This document shows positions 47,906 through 60,781 of a DNA stretch of 64,000 nucleotides, one piece after another. The DNA comes from Aspidiotus rigidus (Eukaryota; Arthropoda; Insecta; Hemiptera; Diaspididae), in NCBI GenBank assembly GCA_035079385.1, contig JAVHKY010000044.1:434001-498000 (forward strand), given 5' to 3'. Under the pieces are notes generated by a model, which saw only the letters and a list, made by a program, of their open reading frames with translations, was not told the DNA's origin and made no database searches. How positions within the stretch are numbered: the first letter of the stretch is position 1; each line of letters starts with the position of its first letter. The position numbers were made by a program, and so were the translations under genes.

Positions 47906-50900
47906 TTAGATTGAAGTTCAATGCTGTGATCGAACTTTGCTTCTCCCTTGAAGGTGCAGGTAAGGCACTATGTTACGATAGGTACGCTGGACTGATAACA
48001 GCGAGACAAGATTTTGGCTATAAGGTAGGAGAACGTTTCACGCAGCGTCGCGGAAACAGAGAGTCATGTTGGTACACATTGGTTACACTTGCTGTCTCGC
48101 GATGCTACGCGGAACATGTTTCTACCTTATTACCAAAAAGTTGTCTTTCTCTTATCAGTCCAGTGTACCTATCGTAATACAGTGCCTTAATGTAGGAAGG
48201 TGATGAATAAGGTTGTGGTGTTATGCGCCTGCGCGTGTGGTAAAGAGGAGGGATGTATTTAGAGAGCGACTAATTAACGCGACTAGAGAGTTTTTGCATT
48301 TGAACGTTATTATGATACGGTAATGTTAACACTAAATTTTCACAATTTTCTCACGCTGAACAATGGAAAAATTTAACGTTCAGTGTGTAAAGTTTTCTTT
48401 TTATCAACTTGTACACTTATCGCCCGGAAAAATTATTGTCCGCCAGTTCTTTCTCAGAGATTTTAGTTAATTTTACCTCATACAAATACATTCTAACGAT
48501 GCTGTAATATTACTCAGATCGTACCAAATATTTAAAAGTTGACTCGCATCAGCACAGGAAATTTCGAATTGTCTTACCTCATCCGTAGCAAAAATTCACT
48601 TTGCTATATCTAGTCCTCTCCCAAAGTCGTTTTCTTCAACTAATTAACAACACTTATTCTAATAATCGTCTTCCTAATACAATACTCTTTCCTTTCTTAA
48701 AATTATTAAGACACGAAACCGCACTCCTAACCACTGGTGCAGTTCGCAGATCAATAGTCGCAAAAAGTAATCAGAATCCTTTCTCTTTCACTAGCATGGC
48801 ACGAAAAAGTACTCCACGCAGTAATTCAAATAAAAAGTGTAATCCATATATCGAATTACTCACGTACTTCATGGTTTTAACGCAGGAGAACTCGGTTAAT
48901 GACGACTATAATGAGATATTAGTTGCTCTAGACATAGTAATGCACTATTATGAAAGGTTTTGTCTCGGACCTATAGTACCAAAAACTAAATTATTATTCT
49001 CCGCGTTGAATAACTGAGAGCGAGAAGAAACAAAAAGTCGTCTCTATAGCCAGCGTAAGGCAGTAGAAAGGGTCATCACTTCCTTTTCTCTTTCGTCGGC
49101 GTACTGCAGCTAATTTAAACTAGATGAGAATGTATCTGTACTACATGGAGGAGTCTCGAAGAGAAGTCATTTGTGCTGCCAAGAGTACAAAGTGTAATTT
49201 CGTTTGTGTTTCATACTTTTTAATCATGAAATAATGACGCCCGTGTACACGCGGATTATCTTCGCTCCAACGAAGGTATAACCGAATCAAATTTCACACG
49301 GTTCAAAGACGTACGCGTGTTTGACAACGATAACTGTACACCTAAATGACAACATTTTCTCATGCTGTGGTATGTCGTGTACGTACATATATTTAATAAT
49401 ATGCACTTAAATACACCCGGGAACTAGTTTTTCGAATAAATTTACGTACTTATCAATAACTGGAGTGTCGCGCAGAAATTCGATTGCACAATGCATAGAT
49501 TGCGCGCTGCATCGTCATCTCATATATGAAAAAGGCTTACATACGAGTACACGCGATTGAGATTATCACCTACACAGATAATCGTACGAGTATATGATAA
49601 TAAGCGTGATGTCATTTTCACCTTTGTCCACGACATGCAAAACAGTATTTCATAGTATTCTGTTTGTATGCAAAACGTAGCCATTTCCACTCCCTTTTTC
49701 TTTTCGCGTTTAACGGTCGCGGGTCGCAATTTTTCTTCACACTAAAGGAACCGACCTACAAACCCCAGCAACACTTATCGTAAAAATTATAGTCCAACGT
49801 TTTCCTGTACCGGCCGACACTCTTGTATACCTTTTAGACAGTACACAAAATTCTCTGACCACGTAACCTATATCGATGCTGTACAGTAAGGTATACATCA
49901 ACTCTGCATCAGCATCAGATAATAAACACCATGGCTCTTGTCCGTCCTCATCCAGATTACTGAGTATCTAATTACAAAAACGAGTCTAAAGCATAACTAC
50001 AGAATACGCCTTCTCGAAAGAAGAGGGAGAGGGAAAGACATGAAATCATCTTACAACCATGTTCAGATTAATTAAAATGCTATTAAAGGTGAAAACTTGT
50101 ATAGTGCCTTATCCGTCGCTCAAACACAATGTTTTTCTGCCATACATAATATACAGGTACTAACTACAAACACATTCACGCATCTCCAAAGCTCGTCGCT
50201 GCTTCGACGTTCTAATTAAACGCGCAGCAGCATTATTGTACAGCCAATTTCTGCACTGACATGGCGGTGGGAGCTCGCAGTTATGGGTTTGTAAGGTAGA
50301 TTGGCCGACGTTATGAAGTAATAGCTTTGTACAGTTAGACAGTTAGCCAATATTACGAGTGGTGATTTCGAACGTAAACATGAGGTGAACGTGGCGGACA
50401 TTAGGGTCGCGACAATCAGTCGGTAGTTAGCGGCTATACGCGACTATATACTAGGAAGTAGAAAAATTCATTAAAAAATTGAATATCGCGTGCTCTCCTC
50501 GTAGTTGAAGATTTATAGCTCAATTATCACAAACGACGTTGACGTAGACGATAGGCGCATACTCCTGTATGGTGTACTGTTTTTAGATTGTCGTACACAT
50601 CAGAAGAAGGCTTTAGAAACACCTATTGATAAGGTCATCCGAGTGAACATGTTAAGGAGAGTTTTTCACAGTCTCGCATGAAATTTCTGTCACATGATTC
50701 TATTTGGAAAAACTTCTCTTCTGACAAAAGTTTATAGTCTTATAGGATTGGAGGTCATGACGTCACGAGTTAATCGCGTCACTAAAGTTGGGGGCGAGGA
50801 CTTTACGGATTGATGAAGTGAGCAAAGAGTATCATATGTCTCAAAATTAAGCATGATAACGTCTTTCAAGTTTTTCTATATGGAAAATGTAACACTTAGA

Positions 50901-51194
50901 TGAATATAGGGCTCTTCCCCTACCTTATTTTTATAGTGACTGCAATGGTACTTATTTTAAACAGGTCTTACGGCAAGGGTATTGAATATGCAACAATAAC
51001 ATACCTATAACCCTGCCATGAAACCAATGTAGAGCAAGTACCATTATGATAAGAATTAAGCAAACGAGTATGCAATATGACACAAGCGAAGAGCCCTATA
51101 CCTACAGTATACTAGATACTGTCGGAGGAGGGGCTAAACTGACTAAGATGACGCACATTATATCAGAATACAAATACTGAATGGGGCACACTAG
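47906..51194. other. No assignable gene; one repeat fragment
   Basis: A 138-codon frame at 48601-49017 (plus) has an internal ATG at 48796 giving a 73-residue product that looks mildly protein-like, but nothing else supports it. A single copy of the TGACGTCA repeat occurs at about 50745-50810 (octamer at 50758). ATCAGTCGG at about 50416 resembles an arthropod initiator. Confidence 0.3.
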
Positions 51195-51905
51195 CAGGGC
51201 TGAGAATAGGGACCGAATACCGCTTCAGGAAGCAATTCTCCTGCCGTATTTCTAGGATTCTAAAACCGGAACCAGATCTCACTATCGGGTTCTGGAACTG
51301 GAACCAAAAGGAACCGGATCTCACTATTGGGTTCTAGAACCGGAATCAAAAGAAACCGGATCCTGCTATTGGGTTCTGGAACCGGAACCGAAAGGAACCG
51401 GATCCCACAAGTTAGCCTCCAAGAACCTTTATAACGGGAACTGCTGAGAAAAAAAACGTGCGGATGATCTGGCCACACATTCCCACTAATGATGGTGCCC
51501 ACCAATGCCTTATACCTAGAGACGTTTCGATTTTTGGTGAGTGGGAGTTGAACGGACCTTCCACCTCGGACGTTCTAAATTTCCCGAGTATTCAAATTCG
51601 AGGTAAATAGTTACAATGGCCCAAAGAAATGCTCCATAAATTATGCTCATAATTTATGAAAATAAGGAATCGTGAGTATTTATTCAATCTAAAAATATTC
51701 GGAACCGAAAGGAACCAGATCTCGCCATCGGGTTCTGGAACTGGAACCGGATCCTGCTATTGGGTTCTGGAACCGGAACCAAAAGGAACCGGATCTTGCT
51801 ATCGGGTTCTGGAACCAGAACCGGAAAGAACTGGATCCCACAATTCAATTCAAGAACCTTTATAACGGGAACCGTTAAAAAATAAAATAAGTGTTCTTAG
51901 CCCTG
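51195..51905. mobile_element. hAT-like MITE with GAACCGGAACC minisatellite
   Basis: The ends CAGGGCTGAGAA (51195) and, on the opposite strand, CAGGGCTAAGAA (from 51905) are terminal inverted repeats. The flanks CACACTAG (51187-51194) and CACACCAA (51906-51913) match at 6 of 8 bases, both differences being transitions, which fits a decayed 8-bp hAT target duplication. The body holds two blocks (51250-51430 and 51690-51870) of a 36-40-base unit containing GGTTCTGGAACCGGAACC and GGAACCGGATC, each followed by AAGAACCTTTATAACGGGAA. Open frames here translate the minisatellite and are not genes. Confidence 0.7.
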
Positions 51906-51984
51906 CACACCAAGCTCAAAGCGCAACTTTTTAAAGAATGTTCCACTATGCTGGCTCTGTAATATTTGTACTATTGAAGAGGGC

Positions 51985-52060
51985 TTAGGGCTCAGTGGTG
52001 CAGCGGTAGAATCTCAGATGGTGTCAGAGAGTGAGCGTGGTTTTGAAGTACTTGAGGGAC
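51985..52060 (+). repeat. Possible tRNA-derived SINE head
   Basis: AGTGGTGCAGCGG (51994-52006) resembles a tRNA A box, and GGTTTTGAAG (52039-52048) a degenerate B box, with the A-to-B spacing of a tRNA. No cloverleaf with a good acceptor stem forms, so it is not a functional tRNA. A SINE promoter remnant is the likeliest reading. Confidence 0.35.
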
Positions 52061-55000
52061 TTGAAAAATTTTATATGAGGAGAAGGACATTAAGGTAAGT
52101 TATAGATAAGAGGCTACAGATGGGATGCCAGGATAAGGGTGTGGTTTTACCTAGCAGGATCTGAACACTTTCATGATCTTTGATTAAGGGCTGCAGGTAC
52201 TTGAACTCTCTACTTTGTTTACTATCTTTCCCCAGCTCGCTCGGTAGGTAGTTTATTCAGTGTAAGACTAAATTTCATAGGTAAAAAACCTGATCAATTC
52301 AATTCTAAACTTCATTATAAAAATGAGTCAAAACACGTATCATAAGTTCAAATTTTCCTTTCTTGAATTAATTCCTTCCTCATACAAACCCTGATGGAGG
52401 ACCGAGTGACTAAGTCTCATCACTTGTGCTCTTCTTGAACCAGAATAGAATTGTAAAGGATTCTGTGAATTTATCAATGTTACTCTTTTTCAAGAGTGTA
52501 CGTAAATTCACTCTGACGTACGTGTATTGGTACATATGCCTGATGACTTGAAATGTGCTCAAGATATCGATAACCGTACCATTCGCCAAGGAAGGAGAAA
52601 GAAAATAATAATGATAATAACCCACTACAACAACGTCTTAAAGTGATATAATGTGAGAGAGAAGTCGGCGCGCAGTGTGGTGCACTTGAGATGCACTTTT
52701 ATCTCTATTACACGCCTTATAGCCCGAGAGTGCTTCATTATGCTGCACATCATCGAAACTGTTACAACAATAGGTGTGACTTTTCGTTTTTATTGTTCTC
52801 GCCAGCACTAAATGAAGTAACTAGTACCAGCCGCGAACGGATACATGAAGTTTGACGGGCATTTTTCACTTTTGCATTCTAAAACTGGGTACCAAGCGAG
52901 GCATACACTTATTCTTCGACAGCGCGAGATCGTATCGCTAAAAAGGAAACTGTAAGTAACCAGATATTATACCACGATGCGAGCAAAATAATGATCTCAT
53001 TTGTAAGATCGTTAGCAATGAATTAAGATTACATTTGCTTTTGCGCGCCCAATCTAAGAGTGAGTTACAGGAAATTATAGCGTGACATCCACAGAGACCG
53101 CATACAGAGTAGAATACATCCATGGAATCCATAACAGAGTGGGTGTTGATATGACGGGACTTGAAGAAAGCTAGCGATTTTCCGGTCGACTCGAGTCGTA
53201 AACCGATCGTATTTCCTATCTATCAACGTTTCCAAAACCATCGTATCATGTTCTTTTGATCTGGGCTATCATAAGTCGTGGATACAGACCAGCATTTCGA
53301 GAAGGAAGAACGCGATAAAAAATTCGTCTTTTCCCTTTTCACAGAACACTCCATTGATGTGACCTAAATATCTTTGAGGGGAGAGAAATTGAAGAGAAAT
53401 AACGATGACACCGCGCTAGGTCTTCTTTGGTATACGAGTACTAAATAAAACGAAAACTTGGCTACATCGTCTTAATTGACTCAGACAAACATTATCAGTT
53501 ACATTTTTATAGAGCTTACGGACCCGTGAACGGAGTCAATTGAGGGATGCAGGGGTCTGCTCCACGTGAGGTACGTGGTATTGCAATCGAGAACTGCGCT
53601 GATGAAAGACAGAAAATCGACATGAAAATGATTTAGAGGTCGATTATTCAATTTTCATAGTCGCTTATCATCCAATAATCGATAATTTCAGGGCAAAAAC
53701 AGTTACTATCTGATGAGTAAGTCTGGTTTTATTAGGTCCAACAGCTGTTCTTGAGTTGATATCTATTCGAGGTCCCTTCCATGTTTTCCCAGCTCCTCAA
53801 AAAGATCTACCATAACCTCCTCTTTTTACTCTCTCTGATGATGATGATTCTTACATCAGGTTAGGGATGCAAACGCGAACATCTTATGAAGGCACTCGGA
53901 ATAATGGATGATGGCCTTTAATAGAAGTTATGTGAGTTCTCTCCTTAAGAAATTTCTCTGTCGGAAGCAAACGATAAGACATGTGCACTAATTCTTCTCG
54001 TTAGTGTTTGTTTCTCCTCGCACGTATACAAAAAACTCCTTAAATTCAATGAGACATGGTTCTGAATCTCATATCAGCTATAATTTTATCACAAAATTGG
54101 TGGTTTAATATATTGACAAAGAAAAAAAACTTACTCCAACTTGAAAATAAAGATCGTGTTTTATGTCTTACCTCATACGGAATAAAATGGAAAGTTTGTC
54201 TGTAAATATTTGTATGTACACTACCTTCCACCGTCGAATGCAGTTTCATACATAGGTGTACTGTTGTTGGGATGTACAAGTCAGTCCTGTTGTTGTTTGT
54301 CGTGATGCTAAGAGATACTGCTCTCCTCGTGCAGGTCCTGACAACGCTTTATCAACACAACTTAATGATCCTGGCACTCACATTGCAGGTCTACACAGCT
54401 CAAACAGTAGCACAAAATATCATGAAAGGAACGAAGAGCTCATGGAAACGTTGATTATTAGTAGCATCTCCAAATCTGGGAGTGGTTTGTGTTTGATACT
54501 ACACCATTGTGGCAACTGCTTTCCAATTTCTGCAGCATTATACGTGGGCTTCTGCGCGGCAATGTAATCAAGTCATAACTTTGATCAACATAGTGCAGTG
54601 TAGTCGCCTTCCTGTCTTGTTTCTTTCCAACTCGAGAATTAAGGACTGTGAGTCCTTTTATGACTCTATGTACTTGAGGACACAGGCATGTTTCCGAACT
54701 GGGGTTTTTATGCGGTGGAAAATCTACAGCTGGACTGTCATGTTGTGTCATGTTCCCATGGGAGGATTTTTTTTTTCTTAAAGGTGTGTGCTGATAAAGA
54801 TCATATGGAGGGTAGGGCGGACAGTCAGTTTCCCCTACTTATCTTACCTACTTCGTGACAAGAATCAAAACGTGCTTATTTTTGGATTTGAGTCCTAAAC
54901 CAATTTTGAATAAAGCTGTTTGGCCAAGCATGTTCTGCTGCGCTCTGGTTCTTGTCAACAGTCCAGTGGTACTAGTGTTAAGGTGAATGTAGGACCCTTA

Positions 55001-55351
55001 TTAAATGATCCAGTACACCAGTTCAGCCTGTGTTCTGACAAGCAGTGAGTGTATCGACTTTTTCGGGCTATGCCCCTTTTACTCGGTGCCGATATTTGAG
55101 TATACTTTATCTTGGGCTAAGTATCTGAGAAGCTGTAATCGAATTTTTATCAAGTGCCACGCGAACGCGCGGAAATGTTGGAAGAAAAACGCATGTCAAA
55201 AGAAAAATTTAAAAATCAAATATTAACTAAAATTCGTTATATGTACACGTTGCGAAGGAAAACTTTTTCGAAATCCAATTTCAGTATTTTCGCAAATCAA
55301 AATAAGTTTTTTAGCCTCTGTGTATAAGAACCAGAAGTCGAAATTTCTCAA
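52061..55351. other. No assignable gene
   Basis: Plus-strand frames at 54256-54567 and 54272-54454 overlap. The second begins with a hydrophobic stretch (MYKSVLLLFVVML) that could be a signal peptide but has no supporting splice structure. Nothing else is recognised. Confidence 0.3.
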
Positions 55352-55471
55352 ATCCAAAAGTTCATAATAAATAAATAATAAGTTCGGAGTACAGACACGT
55401 CCGAACTTATTATTTATTACTACTACGGCTCGTACACAAGAGGAACTTATCCACTTTATCCAAAAGTTCAT
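55352..55471. repeat. Small insertion with perfect hairpin and 14-bp flanking direct repeat
   Basis: ATCCAAAAGTTCAT occurs at 55352-55365 and again at 55458-55471, bracketing a 92-bp insert. The insert contains a perfect 19-bp inverted repeat (55370-55388 and 55400-55418, containing AATAAGTTCGGA) with an 11-base loop. The direct repeats look like a target-site duplication. Its length is more typical of target-primed retroposition than of DNA transposons. Confidence 0.65.
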
Positions 55472-57146
55472 TTTGGAAAGGTGAGAGAAAGCAGACTTGG
55501 ATACGAACTCCAAATTACGGGAGCCTAGGCTCTATATTTTCTAAATTTGGTAAGCACAAGAAATTGACTGGGGTTTCATACGGGAGGAAGGTCGCTCAGG
55601 CGTCGGGACTTCGTATGCACACAATTATAGTATAGGGTCAGTCACGTAGAAACATTCGTTTTCGTTCTATGACTTGATCATAAAGACGATAAATAGTATT
55701 TAGACCCGCATGCAGACTCGGAACAACGGAGAGACATATACTGTGCTATCGGTGTACCGAAATTGTTGTCATAGATATTATTTGTATCCATTCATCCATC
55801 AATTTTTCCAAATGTCCCGCTGAGCCTAGGAATAAATACTATCATATATATACTCTCTCGTACAAATGGAAGTTTTCTCTCCGCGCAATGCGTGTATAAT
55901 GCACATTCGATTTTCATACAATATAAAAGTAGTTCGATTGAAATTGATGCAGCCGCAGTAATAAGACCGTCCTTATTTTCATCATCATTTGGAGAGGCTG
56001 CCAGTCATCTTGAAATATAATTTTTCTTTTCTCGTTACTATAACGTGCGACAAAAAGACGTCCACGGTCATCTTTTGATATTGTAAGAACAAGTATAGAC
56101 GGTACAGAGCGACGGTTTGGAGTTACCTAAGGCGCCGCCGTGTACGGGAGAGCGCTCAGCTCATATACGAGCAACTTTTCCTTTTAACGGCCCGGAAACG
56201 CTTCGAAGACAATAAACAAGTATACTTTAGATTAGTCTTTTACAATATTCATGTTTGTGTCGATTACGATAATGCGAAGAGCGCATCAAATTGGTAAATA
56301 ACGTCAATGATAAACTGGGACACGTTCATTGCGGTTTCTATAACGTGTGCTCAAAACACGTATGAATGGGAATATCGCACAACGTGCATGAGTCGCGAAA
56401 AAAATTACACTTCCTTATGGCGAGTCGTCTACCTGCTCGGCCTAGAGTTGTCCGCAGATAGAGCAGCGCGTAAATATTGTAAATATTAGTGCCGATAAGG
56501 TACACTGACCTATTAACCGAAGACAGCGCAGCGTACCGACTTCTAGCAGGAATGTAGACGCAACTATGTTTCAAATTCATTCGGTAATTTGATAAAGTGA
56601 TGAAGTTTCAGAGGCGGGGCACGCGCGAGGATTTTTACCACAGCAATACAGCTGCACTAAAACTATAAGAACGCATGTTTACAAATAAATAATGATAAAA
56701 AGTGTAGAGAATGAACTAGTCTACCTGTGTCCGGTTCGAGGGCAACCTATCTGTACGCTAGAATAGAGGCAGGCTGCAAATCAGCTTATAACTTAATAAT
56801 CTATACGTTCGAGAGATAACTGTAGTGTAGAATATCGTGAGTGCTTTGCGAAAACGTAATAAGTGTTATGATATGATATTTTAACTAGAGCTACGTAGAT
56901 CAGGTTGAAGACAAAATGATTGATGCAAGAGCTTGTTAACGCACACGTAATGCAGAACTGGATCTATAATAAATCAGCGCTCAGATGTTGATCGCAAAAC
57001 CGTTCTCTTCATCTCTCGTTGGATCATAGAACTGCATAACGGAAGTATCTACCAAGGTAGACGCGGATATAATGACTCGCAAAACCTCGTGAGAATCGGT
57101 GGACTTTCAATAATAATACTTATCTTGGCTTGAATGCTGCTTTCAG
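55472..57146. other. No assignable gene
   Basis: CpG is relatively frequent around 56100-56200, but no promoter element or exon could be fixed. Confidence 0.3.
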
Positions 57147-57346
57147 GAGTCCTAATCACGGGTACAGATAGAGACGAGTTTCAGTTTTTGAATCAAAAGT
57201 CCCAGCGGTCCCAATCTAGAAGGAAGCTGACCATAGATAACCAACTTCTGTATCATACTCGTTTCAACGAAGGTGACGAGGAAATCCTCCACAAAAGCTT
57301 CCAAGTTCTGTCTCCGCCTGTTCATCGATTAATGATTACGTACTAA
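57147..57346 (+). CDS. Candidate terminal exon (weak)
   Basis: After a TGCTTTCAG acceptor-like site an open frame of about 65 codons runs to TAA at 57344-57346. Its codons look coding-like and the product is polar (GVLITGTDRDEFQFLNQ, then NEGDEEILHKSFQVLSPP). No donor lies inside it, so it would be a last exon. No family is recognised and no upstream exon was found, so chance remains quite possible. Confidence 0.25.
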
Positions 57347-59749
57347 TTTAGTCGCTATCAGACTGGTCAGTACGTACAAAATACGGAGTAGATGAGGTTT
57401 TCGCAGTTCTCTGGAGATTGTGGGACCAGTTTGAACAAAAATGCCAACTCTTCTACCCAATTCAAAGAAGTTGGACAGTTGATCAACAAAATGCATGTTC
57501 GTTTGAAAAAACCATTCTCATAATATCTAATTCTGCGCTCTACCTCTCCTTCATGGACTTGCTCAAGTCCGCCTCACATGCTCTCTCACAAAAATTCTAG
57601 ATGCGGTATTCAAACATGATACCAATTTCAACCTCATCATTTTCTTCATTTTTAGTAACCAGAATTAAGAATTTTATTCCTTCCCAAGTACGTTCTCTTA
57701 CCCTCTAATATTGTCATGTCACTCGGGCATATTTAAGAAGCCGCAACTTCCCAACACGTGGGTAAACTGTTTGTAAAAACCCGACTTCCCAACGAAAAAA
57801 GTGTTGAATAGTTTAACCTACTTACGACTCCTGACAAGGCTGAGTCAGTCTCATAGTACCGAAATATTTACGGACATCACTCATAGAAATTTTATATTGG
57901 ACATAGTACTGATTCCTAAAATTTTAGTACTCAGAAAGTTTGTTTTGAGTAACATCATACAAATTTTCCCATTGTAGTAATGATAAGTTGAGAGATCTTT
58001 AATATTGGCTGAAAATATTATAGTGATGAGAAGTAAAAATTATAGTAATGATTCACAAAATAGCTACTGTCCTCAGTTTACTCAAGTATTTTAGGAATGA
58101 GTACAAACAATTTCTATGAGTGATACACAAGAAGCGCTTTTTGGTTTCCATGCAGTTCGCCTTTTTGACCATTTTTCCTATTGGTAAGGACACCTACCGC
58201 AGCACCTTTCAATTGATCTTCTGCAGTTTCTCACTAGTTACCACCTTTCTATTCAATCCATGATGAAGTAATTTTTTATATTTTTTCTCAGAATTTCTGC
58301 GAGCAATGGGCCCGATTGATTTTGTTGACCAACTCCATCACAAAAGGCTCTTCTTTCTAGCCTCTTCCGCGTAAGTTCGTTTTTTCAAATAACCTTGTAT
58401 AGCAACTGTCTCGTTTTTAGTAATTTGAGATTTAATATTAATTTTATTGAAACGTCAACTTTGAAAAAAATAAATTGTGTTAACGTAGCTTTTCCTTCAA
58501 ACTACATAATTTGAGAATTTTTAAGTAGCGGTCAAGAGGTCAATATCATTGAATATTTGGTTAGAGTTGATGTTACAAGTTTCATTCAGAAGATCCTTCA
58601 GAAAATGCTCTGACCTCACTATTTTTTCGCCCCGGGAGTATTCGAGTAGTAATAGAAAAAATGAGGTGAATTGAAGTTTGTTCTTTGAAAGGGTTTTCAG
58701 TAATATTCTCCGACCTTCTAGTTGAAAACTGGTCTAGTGAAACCCTATTACTTTGACGTGTTCTCTATCCACTTGAAAGATTCTACATGAAGAATTGAAG
58801 TCGTTCATAATTTGAGATGCCAGGACTACACTGGTATTCACATCGGCGAAGCTGGCCACCAATTATAGGTTGAGACGAGGGCGGAAGAACTTGATTAGTT
58901 GGTGGGCTTCCTGGGAACACCTTCGATCTTGTTGGAACACATCTATGTCGTACCGTAATTCTATCGCTTCATTAATGTTTCTAAGAGGAGGAGAGTAAAG
59001 AATACAAGTGTTTCAGTGATAATCCGATCAGTGTCAGACCATCACAGATGTGTTCTGACAAGATTGGGGGTGTTCCCAGGGGGCCCACCAACTTCCAACT
59101 TTTTAATGTTGAGCAGTTCTCTTTTATTGGTTGCTCTATAACCTTATCTCTTCTGGACTTATTTTCCACAAGGACATTGAAGCTTTACTTTTTATGAAAG
59201 GTTCTTATTCAAATAGTGTGGCTCTATGGGACTTATGGAGTCATTTGTTACAGAAATCGATACGACCTTGTTGTCTTTGATATGAATTCCAGATATGATA
59301 TTCGTCAAGCTCAGAAATGGATCATATCATGACATATCATCACTCTATTGAACTTCTTTATTTTCTTCTTATCACCGTCGGACTAGTTACGATTTTTCTA
59401 CCAAAAGATCAATGTGTGATCTATAGCGCGTCGTTTGTCATAGGTCAATATTTGATTGTAAGGGAGAACGCGCCAATAATATTTACGCGCGATCAAATAT
59501 TTGACGGACCATCAAAAATAACAAACCGGATTTGTTATTTTTTATACCGATGGTTCATATTGCGGATATTATCAGTCACGGAAGAGTTTACCAGCGCTCG
59601 CACTTTTTTTCTGACGGAAAATATCGGTCGTTCGCAGGAAATCGTCAATATCTCTGACTTGTTCGTTTTCTGACGTCAATATTATTGACCGTCTCCAACG
59701 CGCCTAAGCTGGACAACGCTAGCATCAGTGGTGGATTTAAGTGCTGAAC
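57347..59749. other. No assignable gene
   Basis: Between 59440 and 59704 the phrase GTCAATATT and its complement recur around CGCGCC words, suggesting remains of a small inverted-repeat element. One TGACGTCA octamer lies at 59671. No exon recognised. Confidence 0.3.
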
Positions 59750-60781
59750 CGATTCCATAGAATGCGCTAAGGTGTGTTAGTGCCTACCGCACTGTCTCGA
59801 CGGAGGCTCTTTGTGTATTAGCACGTTCACCACCAATCAAGCTCCTTGCTGAGGAGAGAGCGGTGGTGTTCGAAGCAAAAAAGAGAACGACGACCAACCA
59901 AGAAGCTTTACGGGTCAAGCAGGAGGCCAGGCGCTCCTTGCTTGTAAAATGGAAAGCAAGAATTGCCCAGAGTGAGCTGGGTACATGGACAACCCGTGTG
60001 CTAATACGTGACCTTGATGAGTGGATGAACCGACACTATGGTCAGCTGAACTTTCACCTGACGCAGGTGTTAAGCGGCCATGGCTGCTTCAACAAATACC
60101 TTCACGAGAAGTTAAGGAAAGTTGAGCAGGCAACGTGTTCGCACTGTAACCAAGGGCGGGATGATGGACCACAACACACCTTATTTGAGTGTGAGGCGTG
60201 GAGGCCTGAGCGGGACGAGCTTAGTCGGTCTCTTCAAGAGATCGGGGTAGATGAAGCGCTCGACCCGAGTAGCCTGGTACCCACCATGCTAGGTTCTGAA
60301 GAAGTATGGAACCAGGTGTCTGCATTTGCGGCCACCATCATGAAGAGGAAAATGGACCAGGAATGGAATAGGCAAATGCAGAACCACGCTATGGCCTACT
60401 CAACGCCTGTGTACCATCAACATCCAGATCTGCAGGAAGAAGAGGACCAAGATCTTCCCTGAAGAGAGAAGAAGATGAAGAACCTCCAACAGTGACCTAC
60501 TGTATTGTGTATTGTGGTGGTGTTTGTTGTTGTGAGTGTTCTTATGTTTTTGTGCGTGCCAGGGGGGCACTGCAGCTTGGCGGTTGCCAAAGCAACTTGG
60601 GAGTTGCCGAGTAGAAGAGGGGGTTCGCCTAGGAGATTCCTCCTTCACTGAAGTTATACCTGAATGGGTCGATTCCGGTGTCGGAGGAAACAATATTAAA
60701 TTCATACGCAACCCGCACCTACTCCATAATGGATGACGGACCGTGCTGCACAAGCGACACACAAGCGATTCCATAGAATGC
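59750..60781 (+). mobile_element. 5'-truncated R1-clade LINE with 16-bp target-site duplication
   Basis: CGATTCCATAGAATGC occurs exactly at 59750-59765 and 60766-60781, flanking a 1000-bp insert (59766-60765). The insert carries the C-terminal part of an R1-type ORF2 followed by a 3' UTR of about 300 bases. There is no poly-A tail, which is common in R1-clade elements. A perfect duplication and an unbroken frame show a fairly recent insertion. Confidence 0.85.
59767..60462 (+). pseudogene. R1-type ORF2 C-terminal fragment (231 codons)
   Basis: The frame is open from the truncation point to TGA at 60460-60462. It begins in the post-RT region (VSAYRTVSTEALCVLARSPP, the conserved R1/TRAS signature) and continues through a charged helix (EERAVVFEAKKR, RRSLLVKWKARI). 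It includes GHGCFNKYLHEK and ends with the zinc knuckle CSHC, then HTLFEC (pattern C-x2-C-x9-H-x4-C). Endonuclease and RT are absent, so it cannot move by itself. It has no stop or frameshift. It is transcribed, if at all, only from flanking promoters. Confidence 0.85.

Noticed and set aside
48796..49017. 73-residue ORF beginning MARKSTPRSN
   Set aside because: Looks mildly coding-like, but has no family match I can name and no supporting signals.
51260..51865. Open frames encoding Glu-Pro-rich repeats
   Set aside because: They are translations of the GAACCGGAACC minisatellite inside a MITE.
51985..52060. tRNA gene
   Set aside because: A-box and B-box spacing fits, but no acceptor stem or anticodon arm forms. 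Listed as a possible SINE head instead.
54272..54454. Signal-peptide-like ORF MYKSVLLLFVVML
   Set aside because: Hydrophobic start only. The remainder lacks motifs, and an overlapping frame is equally open.
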